In this document: one piece after another, positions 11,349-21,171 of the stretch
Numbering within the stretch: the stretch's first letter is position 1
Layout of the letters: the number at the start of each line of letters is the position of its first letter
Assembly: GCF_963678635.1 (NCBI RefSeq)
Contig: NC_087067.1
Coordinates: 57,140,388-57,204,387 of the forward strand
Reading direction: 5' to 3'
DNA length: 64,000 nt
Source: Symsagittifera roscoffensis
Lineage: Eukaryota; Xenacoelomorpha; Acoela; Convolutidae
The notes under the pieces: model-generated
The model's database searches: none
What the model saw: the letters and a program-made list of their open reading frames with translations, nothing else
Told to the model about the DNA's origin: nothing
Position numbers and translations under genes: made by a program

Positions 11349-12265
11349 TCGGGTATGACCGATTGGGACAGATATTTTCCACAGGTGATGGGAGCATATA
11401 ATAGCACGCAACACTCCACCACTGGAGTCAGTCCACACAAGATGCTAACTGGATACGAAAAGTCTTTACCCTTAACCTTCTTCTACCCAGAATATGAGGG
11501 GAAGAAAACGTCCTCACAGGTCTACGTGAGGGATGTGATCAGACGCCAACAGGAGTTGAACGATTTGTGTAGACGAAACACTCAGCAGGCACATGCAAGG
11601 CAGAGGAAAAAATTCGACAAGAAAGCAGATGGTGCAAAGGCGTACTCGGTGGGAGACTACGTATGGGTATTTCAGAACGTTATACCACCGAAAGGGACCA
11701 AGAAGCTCCTAAAAAAGGGGAGGGGACCCTTCATGATTACAGAGGTGCACCAGGAGGGACGCTTTTATAGACTGAGTACTGGCCGAGCCGCCCACTACGA
11801 GAACAACAAGCCACACAATCCATCGACAGAAGACTGGTGTATACCTGGAGACATGGAAGAAGGGGATAATCTGATGATGAATCCTGCTTGTGAGGTCAAT
11901 GAAAAAGGCACCAGGGAGAAGAACGATGGAAACGAAGTCGTAGAGGAAGATACGGATACATCGCTGGACCTGGATCCAAACGAACAGATCGAATCGGACG
12001 ATGAAACCTTACTCTACGCAGAGGAAGATTGGCGGGATCCCGAACAGATAGAGGTTCCCAAGAACTTGGAACTGGATCTTCCGTTCACCATACAGACTCG
12101 TCAGAAGGACGGGATGAGCTCACGAAAGAAATACAATCCTTATGGTGACGACTTTGTAGTGGATAGGATAGATCTAAAGAAGATAGTGGAGGAAGTAGTG
12201 GGTCTAGAGGAAATAACTGTGTCACAAGACATTGACATAGTCGATGATCACGACGATGAGTGCTT
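11349..12265 (+). pseudogene. Ty3/gypsy integrase C-terminal domain and acidic tail, copy B
   Basis: Same content as 2475-3188 but with the complete acidic tail (SSRKKYNPYGDDFVVDRIDL and beyond), reading to about 12265. There the plus-strand protein meets the inverted integrase core. GPY/F-type module is at about 11650-11790. It lacks its catalytic core upstream; that core lies on the other strand just downstream. Confidence 0.85.
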
Positions 12266-13251
12266 AGCATCGACACTAACGTCCTATTCTGTCTTTCCAC
12301 TAAGCCATTCGTCTGAGGGTGGTATGTCGTGGAGTGAGCCTGAGCGACTTGTGACCGTCTCATAAGCTCTTTCGTAAGCTCGCCTACGAAAGCTGTTCCG
12401 TTGTCCGATTGAAACGTCATTGGACAACCATGTCTTGCTATCCACGTATTGATCAGGTGGTCGCATGTCTCTTCCGCCGAGGCAGTTATGCAGGGCACGG
12501 CCTCTGCATACTTCGTGAAGTGATCTATCATGACCAAGACCTGGTTATAACCGCTGTCTGTCATCCATATCTTCTGGTGATCTATCTGCACCACCTCGTT
12601 GAATTCAGACGACTCAATCGATTGTAAAAGAAATCGCAATTTCCTTGGATACTTGACCTGTTGGCATGTCAGGCACGCTGTTACCCATTTCTCACATGCC
12701 TTTTTCAGTCCAGGCCACTCAAAGCGCTTCAGGATCCTCTGATACACTTTGTCGATCCCTTGATGGCCCATCTGATCATGCGACCTGAATAAAAGTTCTG
12801 TCTGATAGAGTTGCGGCAACACTATCGCGTTATACTTGTATAAGACCTTGTCTTCTTCTCTTCTCTTGCATGCCACGATCCCGTCCTTGTTCAGATATAA
12901 TCTCCCCTCCTTCTGCATGAAGTATTGTCTTAGGATCCTATAACTCTCTTCTTCTAGGTCACCTTTGTCTGGTGCACCATTTTCTATCCACCTTTTTAGG
13001 TTACTTGTCAAGCGATCATTTCTTTGCGCCCTTAGTAGGTCCGAGAGTCTGTATCTCGCCTTCAAATATGTCTTCATGACCCTCATTTGACAATTCATCT
13101 CATTGGGCTGGTGTGTGTCCTCCTCCATCTTTACGCACCAAATCTTCGCCAACGGCTGTGTTTCTTGATGAAACGGTTGTAGATCAGTCCTGACTACCTC
13201 TTTCTGCGGCAACACACTCATCGACCGCCTCGACACTGCTATTGTTTCCAA
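12266..13251 (-). pseudogene. Ty3/gypsy integrase: zinc-binding and catalytic core, inverted
   Basis: The frame contains, in order: a RNase H-integrase linker, an H2C2 zinc-binding domain (H158, H163, C193, C196 in the open frame), and an rve core with Asp224, Asp283 (SDNGTAF) and Glu319 (NGLVERQNR). That is a canonical D,D-35-E spacing. The sequence stops making integrase sense just after VSML, at about 12266, which is the breakpoint facing the plus-strand C-terminal half. All catalytic residues are intact, but the protein is severed from its C-terminus. Confidence 0.92.
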
Positions 13252-13377
13252 ATCATCTGCTGCGTTGTCAAAGATCCTTTAGTTTGGTATGAGATAGCGA
13301 TTACTGTCAGGATCCTGGTACACCTCTCTGTCTAGGTCCCTTGCCCGAGTTTCCACTAGTAGCGTGTGTATCGCTAG

Positions 13378-13524
13378 TTCTGACAGTTCTGATCCCGAGC
13401 TCGAATTCCTGTCTGAATATGAGATAGACGAAAAAATTCCTGACGAGAAACAGGACCTAGAGAACAAGGTTTTGTCCGGGGAGTTCAGATGGATGCAAAG
13501 AAAGCACAGGGGAGATTTCTACTG
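13378..13524 (+). pseudogene. Probable polyprotein C-terminal tail of the same Ty3 element
   Basis: A short acidic plus-strand frame (SDSSDPELEF ... MQRKHRGDFY, then TGA at 13522-13524) lies just beyond the inverted core. Acidic composition and orientation match the tail ending at 12265, so the core (about 12266-13270) appears to be an inverted segment between two plus-strand pieces. Assignment is inferential. Confidence 0.4.
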
Positions 13525-14740
13525 ACTTTTTTTTTTTTTACTGTTTTTGGTTTTTTCGGTTATTTTTTTATGTTTTTTTTGTTTTTCTTGGGTACTATAC
13601 TACTTTTTGTTTGGTTTTATATATATCTTTAAGTGTTTTTGGTCACAAACCATTCAGGAGATGACGGGACCGCGAATTGCCCCACCCTTCCTGGTTCGTG
13701 AATTTTCGGTCTTAACTAAGTTAAAAAGCTATTCACGGTAGGCCTATTAAGGGCGTTAATGTGAGCATCCGCTCGGCGCGGAGTGCTCGTTAACGGTTCT
13801 GCCGGTCATGATGTTAAAAAAGAATAACACCCAGGAGCGCCATAAAAACATCTATGTAACATTCGCCCGGAAGATACATATCGACGGAAGACAAAACTAA
13901 GTCTTAAGACGACTGGCTAACGTCTAAACAGAGCTTTGCATGCTTTTCACCGTCTCTAGCAAGCCATTACTTTTCGGTGGTCTTTTCTAACATCGGGTCG
14001 ACAAAAACTCTACTGCTTTCGGCTTCGGTCAAAACACTCAAATTAACTAGATTACAAGCAGAAATAGTGAGCTCATGGCTGGGTCGCAGTATCCCCAGAC
14101 CACGAGGTCACTCCTAAAAACAGGGCTTTTACTATTTACTATATTACTATTGTTTTTTGTTCAGTAGATAAAAATCATCATCTCCATCGAAGATGGATCA
14201 ACCCTTTCCCCCAACTCCTAGCTTCTCATCCTTATCAAAATGAATCTAGATGTTAATTAAATTCAAATCAGGACATGACAAGAAGTCAAAAGTCTATATA
14301 ACAGGCTAAAAGTTTCAGTCCCGAAACCCTTCCGGATTCTTGAATCCACTGAATCAAGCTCGCTAATCTTGACTTCTTCTTAATCCGGAAGGCTGTCCTC
14401 CACCCTTCACCGTTGTCTGCAACGGCCTTGCAACTATTGTAGCGACACAATAGTTGCAACTCGGAATGTTCACTGCTATTTCTGCAATCGGCAATTGTTT
14501 TTTCTCACAATTTTCGTACTTATCGTCCGCGCAACTAATGTTGTTCTGTTTTTCTTTCTTGTTTTAGCCAAAATGGCCGTTTCTGACGTTTCTCAGAAAT
14601 ATGACGTCATAATTCGAATTTTTAAAATTTCAAAATACCAGAATATTCTAGCCCTCACCGTTTGGCCAATCGTTCCAATAACGTTCTTAATTCTTAATAA
14701 TCACCAATCCGGAAGGCTCGCTGCTAAAAATTCGAATTAT
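13525..14740. other. Non-coding, possible 3' region of the scrambled Ty3 element
   Basis: Starts with a T-rich tract (13528-13600), then mixed sequence with no ORF of note. It holds a strong hairpin at 14428-14459 (13-bp stem TTGCAACTATTGT, 6-nt loop AGCGAC) and a smaller one at 14410-14425 (CCGTTG/CAACGG). Short repeated motifs TCCGGA(A/T) occur at about 14331, 14384 and 14709. No LTR pair could be found. Confidence 0.35.
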
Positions 14741-14759
14741 GCAGCATTTTTCACATTCT

Positions 14760-15950
14760 GGTCGAATGTCACATTGATCATTATTTTTGCCTAAATAGAG
14801 CTGGCGGCCGTCGCACTTGGCGAATTTTCCTTTCTTCGAGATTCACCAATAAAACATGCATTTTTGAAGGAAATCGTTCACCGCAGCCAACAGTTAAGCT
14901 ACGCTGCCAAAATCTTGTGCTTTCCTATATACCATATAGTTTGGTTGCATATAATAGGGGTGGCGTGTCACGGAGCCGAATACCCGGATAGCCGAAAAAT
15001 AAATTTGTTACCGGATAGCCGAAAAATAAATTCGCTCCCGGATACCTGAAATTTTGGGTCTACTTAGCAATTACCTCCTTTCTGCCCCCTTACCCATTTC
15101 TTAATTGGGGAGGGGGGAGAGATTCAGAAGAGAGAAAGAGTAAATTAAACATCCAATAAATGGACAAATGTGTAATAAAATAATAACCGCGTGTATATTG
15201 TATAAATAAAATTCGTTACTAGGTACCATAGGGGTGAAAGAGATTCTTTAAACTTACTTAAAAACCTTGTTTTCATTACCCTTTCTCTACCCTTTGTTTA
15301 GGTACCCTTTCTCTACCCATCCCCCCACACACAGACTTAGTCCGATCATTCTTTCTTCCCATTCCATTCCCCCTCCCAATTACTTCCTCTGACCACCCAC
15401 ATTTACCCCCACCATGCCCCCCCCCCGTTTTTGGGATTTCTTGAAAAAATTTTGACCAAAAAATTCCGTTTTTCAGCGCGTGCTCCCCTTTAAAGTTAGC
15501 ATATACTGAAAAATTTTAGAGTTTGTCATCCGAAAATGGATATCACAAAACATACCAAAGAGGGACCCTTTGGTTGTTGAGGGGGTCAAATCCCTGTAGT
15601 AGTCGGACTTTTGCTATTAATTATTTCAATGAGAGCAAAAGTATTAACCAATCAAATCTCTTAAAAATGTTCGAATAGCTAACAAAATGTTCTTATGAGT
15701 TTTGTTGGCTATAACAGGCTGCGCTTTTTGTCCAATCAGAATGCGTCTCAAAATTTTCTGATTTAATTTAAATAAAACCGGAGGTATTTAATTTTTTCGG
15801 CTATCCGGGAATTCGGCTCCGTGGGTATGCACCATAATAGGTATGTAACGTCATTTTATATGGAAACAAGCCAATACCCCCAAACTTTAGATGGGAAAAT
15901 ATGCACCAACCAAAACTTAATTCCATTCCCGTTTCCATTAACTGGCTGGA
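14760..15950 (-). repeat. Outer copy of a ~300-bp repeat, split by a DNA transposon
   Basis: The sequence 14760-14958 plus 15842-15950 is the reverse complement, with moderate divergence, of 17963-18262 inside the provirus. Shared blocks include CTACGCTGCCAAAATCTTGT and CCATTCCCGTTTCC. The inner copy has no interruption at GCATATAATAGG, which independently shows that 14959-15833 is an insertion. Confidence 0.9.
14959..15833. mobile_element. 875-bp non-autonomous DNA transposon, 8-bp TSD (hAT-like)
   Basis: Flanked by perfect 8-bp direct repeats ATAATAGG at 14951-14958 and 15834-15841. The ends are inverted: both begin GGTG, differ for several bases, then share CACGGAGCCGAAT and CCCGGATAGCCGAAAAA. 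The empty site is preserved in the related repeat at 17963-18262. There is no transposase ORF inside, only a C/T-rich middle. An 8-bp target duplication is characteristic of hAT (also P and Merlin) elements; the superfamily is inferred only from that. Confidence 0.85.
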
Positions 15951-16122
15951 AAATTATCAATTTTAACCCCCTTAAAACACGCGTACCCGAAAAAGTATCG
16001 GCTTTAACCCCTTTGGGGGTTAAAAGTTGGAAGTACAACGGCACACCGAAAAATGGGGGGAGGGTTTAAAAGTGGTCATTTTCCTAGCCACTTTTACTAT
16101 ACTACTGTCGTGTGATTTCTAG

Positions 16123-16302
16123 AATTAAATGTTGACTTGATGGTGATGCACCGAATTGTTATTGTTGGTTGTGGTGCTGTTGGGAAAACAGCCCTAATAA
16201 TTCAATTTTTTCAAAAGTGGCATATGGATCAATATGATCCAACAATAGAGGACTCATTCACAGGATACAAGAAATTTGATGGAGAGTGGTGCCTACTCGA
16301 AG
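16123..16302 (+). CDS. MRAS: M-Ras-like small GTPase, first recognised exon (G1 and effector loop)
   Basis: ATG at 16140 (in-frame open back to a possible splice acceptor TTTCTAG at 16116-16122) encodes a Ras P-loop GCGAVGKT and the switch I/effector loop YDPTIEDS. It ends in GAAG|GTAAGT with one base left over, which pairs in phase with exon 2. Ras-family GTPases are membrane-bound signalling switches; M-Ras is a Ras subfamily member. The residue equivalent to Ras Gly13 is Ala here. If the acceptor at 16122 is used, a further upstream exon supplies the start. The nearest-relative call rests on exons 3-4 ([30 protein letters not shown]). Confidence 0.9.
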
Positions 16303-17689
16303 GTAAGTACTTTTAGCTTATGTTGTGAAATTTTTCACACACACACAAGGCCTCAACTCAGAGACCTCAGAGAAAATGCAGTCTCTAACAAATATCATAT
16401 TTTCATCAAGGAATAAGAATGGCATAATGAGTTCAAATATTATGCACAGGTTACTAACTTACCATCGTTTTTAGTAATAATGAGCGAAAGGAAAAGGCCG
16501 GTTAATATATTTTCTAGTTCCCTTGAAATACATGCGATAGAAAGACAGCAAATATCGATCAACAATTACCAAAGTTCAAGTGAAAGAAATTGCGTTTCAA
16601 AAGTGACCTAATTATTTTCAGATTTTGCAGCGGCGTTAAAATTCCAACTTCAAAAATTATGCTTTAGTTGTACCAAATTTATCATAAATGGAAGCGTTCT
16701 ACTTCCTGTCCACAAAAGCAAAAGCCTCATCCTCGGCGTGAGATTTTTTCTTCATTTAAATGGCTTGTCAGTAGTATAGTGAAAAAAAAGGCTGCAATAG
16801 GAAAACGATTGATTTTTAAATTTTGTCAGGCATCAAATACAAACATTACTATGCTCGCAAGTTTCTGCCTTTCTTTGCTGCTTTTTTGATGTTGCAGCTT
16901 CGTTAACTCTTGACGACATTGGGTACGTATTTAGTGGTTTCGTCTCATGCCTAGTCCAACGTTATTGCCCTGTGTGTTGTGTGTGTGCTGTGTGAGCTAA
17001 ATGTGTTCAGCTAAACGAAGGGCGTCAGAGGGTATTGAAATTTGTCGGTCTGCCTGGACACTTATAGCTCTAAGAACATTATTTTTTTGTTTATACTAGA
17101 AGTTTTCACCATTTGATGTTGCTGAATTTTGGAGACCAGATGGGCGCGGCATATTTCATCACGCTCCGAATGATTCCTTTATGGCTGACGGCTAGTTTTT
17201 CCTTACATCCTCAAGTTATTTGAGGATGTTTTTCTAGCCTGAACGATTGTTCAAATATTGTGTGCACTAGTTCCAAATGTGAACATGTAATCATCAGTAA
17301 CACCCAGGATTTTTAGGTTTTTCGATTTTTATTCGGTTACCTCCAATATCGATTTGATTTTTACACAAGCAAAGCCTGTTTCATAGTATGAACTATCTTT
17401 TTTTCCAACCTAATTCGCAATTTTTTTTGCGACAAAATGTGTTCATTTTGAAACTGTTCATTTTGATCAATACGCAGCTAATAAGTACTGCCAATGCTAA
17501 GGCTATTAACACAGATTATTATATTAAAAATAGCACTTTGGCTTCAAGGTATCATGGATCTGTAGCGTAGAGGTAGGGAAGGAGACCTGCAACAAAAAAA
17601 AGAGTTCAAACACGGGCACTGTCGAATATTTTATTAAACTTTTTTGTATACTAGTTGAAATGCGTCCGCTCAATAAATTGAGGCTTGTT
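16303..17689. other. M-Ras intron 1, proximal part
   Basis: The intron runs from 16303 to 38697 (22.4 kb) and is dominated by the provirus. This proximal 1.4 kb has no ORF of substance. It contains a tRNA-like SINE fragment at 17556-17620 and short CACA/GTGT runs (16340, 16970). Confidence 0.7.
17556..17620 (+). mobile_element. tRNA-like SINE fragment
   Basis: TAGCGTAGAGG matches the pol III box A consensus TRGYNNANNGG. About 40 bp later, GAGTTCAAACACGGG resembles a degenerate box B. Spacing suits a tRNA-derived SINE head. It does not fold as a complete tRNA, and an A-run occupies the variable region, so it is not called a tRNA gene. Confidence 0.4.
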
Positions 17690-17695
17690 AGTTGG
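17690..17695. repeat. Provirus target-site duplication, left
   Basis: AGTTGG directly abuts the terminal AGTAGTATGC of the element and matches 36166-36171. A 6-bp duplication is typical for Maverick/Polinton integration by a retroviral-type integrase. Confidence 0.92.
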
Positions 17696-17962
17696 AGTAG
17701 TATGCATATAGTGCGTTAGGATCGGGGGGGGGGGGGGGGGTTGTCATACATGGATGACCATTAGGTATAAATCATAATGGTCACCATGTATTAAATGATC
17801 AGCAATGGTCACCATGTAATAATCCTAATTGTCACCATGTATAATTTTATACGGAATAGTCACTATGTAATAATCCTAATTGTCACCATGTATAATTTTA
17901 TACCTAATAGTCCTCATGTAAGACTTCGGTATATTATTGAGTATTCCCACTGAACGTTGTGG
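17696..17962 (+). repeat. Provirus terminal inverted repeat, left
   Basis: 267 bp homologous to the reverse complement of 35960-36165. It holds a run of 17 G (17724-17740; 7 C in the right copy) and a series of short related words (GGTCACCATGTA, AATTGTCACCATGTA). A segment of about 52 bp containing AATCCTAATTGTCACCATG is tandemly duplicated here (about 17820-17920) but single in the right repeat. Confidence 0.95.
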
Positions 17963-18262
17963 AAACGGGAATGGAATTAGGTTTTGGTCGGTGCATGTTT
18001 TCCCTTCTAAAGTTTGGGGTATTGGTTTGTTTACATGTAAAATGACGTTATATACCTATTATATGCGACCAAACTTTATGGTATATAGGAAAGCACAAGA
18101 TTTTGGCAGCGTAGCTTAACTGTTGGCTGCGGTGAACGATTTCCTTCAAAAATGCATGTTTTATTACTGAATCTCGAAGAAAGCAAAATTCGTCAACTGC
18201 GGCGGCCGCCATCTCTATTTAGGCAAAAATTAATAATCAATATGACCAAAATAAGAATGAAA
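17963..18262 (+). repeat. Inner copy of a ~300-bp repeat, next to the left terminal repeat
   Basis: Starts exactly where the left terminal repeat ends (GTTGTGG|AAACGGG) and has no counterpart at the right end of the provirus. Its reverse complement occurs outside the provirus at 14760-15950. It is therefore a mobile repeat that entered the provirus, or proviral DNA that spread; it includes GATGGCGGCCGCC near 18205 (minus strand). Confidence 0.85.
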
Positions 18263-18864
18263 AATTTCGTTCAGACAGTTGAAGGTAAAAACAAAGAAAA
18301 ATTAGGGAACACTGAAAACTCTAAAATGATGAAACTGGCTTGAAAATTTTGACATTCCATTTTCCGTGTCTACAGGAGACTGAAAAATAAACGTCTGAAA
18401 TCTATGACAAAAACTTTGAATTTATAGAAAGGTTGAAAGAGCTAAAAGGTTGAAGTGGCTAAAGATCTTGAAAAACGAGAACACTGATGAAACCCAAAAG
18501 TGCCCATTAATTTTGCTGCAACCATTTCTAAGACGTGTACCTAACTTGTTACTATAAAATTGAAGTGGAACAAAATTTCTTGGGGTCCGAGTAGAGGACA
18601 ACGCATGGCGCTCGACTTTCAGCCGAAAGGCGGCGTTTCGAAACCCGTCCGGAGGAAACTGTACTGAAAGGAGGCAACAGTAGCTGGTATGGTGATATCC
18701 CCCCATAGATCGATTTTGTACTTTTTTTCTCACTTTGATAAAAAGCTTAACTTATCGAATTACTGCTATTCAGTTAACAATTGGGTAAAATTTCAATTAC
18801 TAAAAGAATGTATTGTTCAAAATTGAATTGTAAAATGTATATATCAACCATATTAAATGGTTAG
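18263..18864. other. Non-coding proviral left end
   Basis: Between the ~300-bp repeat and the end of the protease gene. There is no convincing ORF. A tRNA-like SINE fragment lies at 18585-18660. An A+T-rich stretch at 18720-18860 follows, containing possible polyadenylation signals for the minus-strand genes (for example AATAAA-like words), though none is decisive. Confidence 0.45.
18585..18660 (+). mobile_element. tRNA-derived SINE fragment
   Basis: The text GCGCTCGACTTTCAGCCGAAAG followed by GTTTCGAAACCC resembles an anticodon-arm hairpin (CTTTC/GAAAG) and a box B. The anticodon loop is too short for a functional tRNA, so this is called a SINE-like remnant. Confidence 0.4.
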
Positions 18865-19311
18865 TTAATGGGTAAGCATGTGAGTTAGGAAACGTTTCAA
18901 AACATGATCAGTTATATAAACAAAATCAGAAGCATCACCATTAAAGTTTTTATCAAAAATCAAATGTGCAATATAAATACAAAAAGAACCGCACATGGTA
19001 GAGTTTGAGTCTTGTATGAGAAAGTTTGTCATCAATTCAGTCACTTGATGAAAATTCTCGTTCAATCGTTTATACAGATTGGTGTACTGCCAGAGAGGAA
19101 GACCGAGAGGATCAGCGAAGTATAAAACATTTCTTCTGTTGCATATCACAATCCAATGTGTCCCCGGAGAATCTGATTTTGAAGTGTTCACAATCATAAA
19201 GATGTTGTTTGGGATGTGAGGTGGAAAATTGTCGGCTGCAAATACTCCAGAAAACTTATATTTCAGATGTTTACAATTCTGAATGAGGTCCTGCAACTGG
19301 ATTTCATCCAT
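18865..19311 (-). CDS. Adenain-like cysteine protease (virion maturation protease)
   Basis: 148 residues from ATG at 19311 (upstream in-frame codons lack an ATG). The catalytic triad of adenovirus-type C5 proteases is visible in order: His52 in GTHWIVI, Asp67 in FADPLG, Cys107 in STMCGSFC. The expected spacing and the hydrophobic strand around His are present. Such proteases cleave capsid and core precursors during particle maturation. The gene is intact in this copy, lies just downstream of the hexon-like gene and is the last gene before the left terminal repeat. Length is slightly short of typical adenovirus proteases. Confidence 0.9.
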   Translation of the reverse strand: MDEIQLQDLIQNCKHLKYKFSGVFAADNFPPHIPNNIFMIVNTSKSDSPGTHWIVICNRRNVLYFADPLGLPLWQYTNLYKRLNENFHQVTELMTNFLIQDSNSTMCGSFCIYIAHLIFDKNFNGDASDFVYITDHVLKRFLTHMLTH

Positions 19312-19313
19312 TT

Positions 19314-20622
19314 TCAGACTGTCGAAATGGGAAGGACGTTCTTTGTAACTTTGCGGTCGGAGGTAATAAATACATTGGATGAGCGTATACCCCAAACAAA
19401 AATTTCCAGGTTTGCTGTCAAAGCGTTTGAGAATTGAAGATCGAGTGAAACTGAGCAGTTAGTAAGTTCTGGATGCAAGAAGTCATGAGCTGCCTGCTGT
19501 GTGCTAGTGAGATCAAAAAACATAATAAAGTGCTGTTGGTAGTTATCCAGAGTGATTCCCAGCCCGCAGTGCAACAAACCCAGCGCTGATAGTGTGTTGA
19601 AGAAGAGACGTTTATGATCTTGTGTACTGATTGGTGTACTTGCTATTGGTAAACCATTTCGTCCCAAAGTAACTTGCTCCAGTCCAAATTTTTGATAATG
19701 AAGAGGATTCGTTCGGTTTGTTCCTAGAAATGCATTATTTGTGTTCAATGCTATGATAATTTGTCTCACCGGTTCACGAGCAAAAATATCTTCCTGTTGC
19801 CAGCTGCGCTGACCAGCCGTTGCAAGAAATGTTTTTTGTAATTTCTTCTTGATATGGGTAGATCGCAGGAGTGTTGAGCAAAGTTGATTCAATGGCAGAG
19901 AGCACATGGTCGGTCACAGTCATTTTTCTAACATATAGGTTCGCTTCGAGTATTTGCAGCTTGTAATGCTTGGCAGCATCTTCCGATATAATGAGAAAGT
20001 CTTCATGAGAACGTCTGTAGGAAAGTCTGAGGGTAACACCGCTCAACAAATGCTTGTCACATGTGAAAAAATCAACTCCAACGGGTCCATAGAACCAAAT
20101 TTCCCTCGATTCACGGACCAGTTCTCGTTGAGATGTGAAATCAGCTGCATCTATTGCAGCGGGATTGTGTTCAAAACGATATCCCTGACAATTAAGCCAT
20201 GAGTCCTTGGCTCCTTTGCTGTTAGAAAATTCTGTTCCAATAAAGCTTTTATGCGCAAAATTACTATTGGCATTTGAGATTTTGAGTCCATTAGCAGAGA
20301 GGGTACAGTCAGAGAAAAGGGAATACAGGGAGTTGTTTACGAGGAACGGTGAATCAGACACTGTAGGATCAGTGTTGTCGTATCGCAGATCAGCTCCACT
20401 TGATTGCGTTACTTTGCATCGTGTTTCCAAATAAATTTTTTGCAGGTCAACAAAATTATTACGGTCACCGGTGATTTCAAATTCAAGCATTGGTCCATTA
20501 GGTGAATAGACAGGTCCAATTTTTTGATCAAAAGCGTTTTCAAAAGTAGTCAAAAGAGGTTGTTTTTCAAACAAATCCAGAGAGCTATGGGTAGCTTCAT
20601 TGGGTAACAAATTAGCGATCAT
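19314..20622 (-). pseudogene. Hexon-like major capsid protein, frameshifted
   Basis: ATG at 20622 opens 282 residues typical of adintovirus double-jelly-roll major capsid proteins (FEITGDRNNFVDLQKIYLE near the N-terminus). The matching C-terminal part lies in another frame, reading to a stop at 19314. The switch maps to a homopolymer of six T at 19832-19837 (A-run on the coding strand), so a 1-bp indel is the likely lesion. The C-terminal segment keeps DNYQQHFIMFFDLTSTQQA and other conserved blocks. The start overlaps the core-like gene's end by 11 bp. Two long clean half-frames indicate recent inactivation, or an assembly indel. Confidence 0.88.
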
Positions 20623-21034
20623 TTTTTATGTTTGAGAAAAAATCTGCTCGACTTCTCACTGGTCTGGTTTTTCTTCGAATGGTTGTTTTTCTTTTTCGAG
20701 CCCCTACTGACCTTCTTCTTCGTAATCCATTCATTGGTGTCTTTCGACGACGTCGTCTACCACCACCGAGTTGTTTTCTTGCAGTTTTTGTGACAGTGTT
20801 TTTCAATGCTTGTTTAGGAGACTTCTTTTTCATAGCGACATCAATTAGTTCTGGCGGTGCACTCATCAAAAGTTCTCTGCCCAGTTTTTTCGCAGCCGGT
20901 AGAATAACCCGTCGTGCAAACGGTATAGCAACACGACCAATACCAGCAGCCAAAGCGCCAAATCCACTGCCGCGTTGTCGGTAGTGTCCAGAGAAATGAG
21001 GAAGTGAAGCTTGCTTTGCATAATATTGTTCCAT
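20612..21034 (-). CDS. Basic core-like virion protein (pX-like candidate)
   Basis: 140 residues from ATG at 21034. The N-terminal part has a Gly-rich stretch (RQRGSGFGALAAGIG) and an amphipathic hydrophobic segment (VAIPFARRVILPAAKK). The C-terminal half is extremely basic (GGGRRRRRKT, RRKTRPVRSR). This layout resembles adenovirus DNA-condensing or membrane-active core peptides and is found in the same capsid-gene cluster of adintoviruses. It overlaps the capsid start, suggesting a shared transcription unit. Function is inferred from composition and position. It appears intact. Confidence 0.7.
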   Translation of the reverse strand: MEQYYAKQASLPHFSGHYRQRGSGFGALAAGIGRVAIPFARRVILPAAKKLGRELLMSAPPELIDVAMKKKSPKQALKNTVTKTARKQLGGGRRRRRKTPMNGLRRRRSVGARKRKTTIRRKTRPVRSRADFFSNIKNDR

Positions 21035-21171
21035 TGGTTTTCAATCAAAGCGCTTGAATTTTAGAGTCAGCACAACTTTACCAGTTCCAGCAAAGGGCAG
21101 TAGTCTTCCAGTTTCTGTGCGCAACTGTACCGATATTGATTGTACAGATGAAGTGAATAATTTTTTGTAGT

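Larger units (their letters stand above)
8875..12063. repeat. Large direct repeat, copy B
   Basis: Counterpart of 1-3188 at an offset of 8874-8875. This copy is connected on both sides to more of the same retroelement: the SGNH ORF on the left, and the full integrase tail plus inverted integrase core on the right. It is thus the more complete context. Confidence 0.93.

Noticed and set aside
14428-14459. Helitron 3' end
   Set aside because: The hairpin is not followed by CTRR near the expected position and no 5' TC partner was seen.
17556-17620. Functional tRNA gene
   Set aside because: Box A fits, but box B is degenerate and no acceptor stem or full cloverleaf forms.
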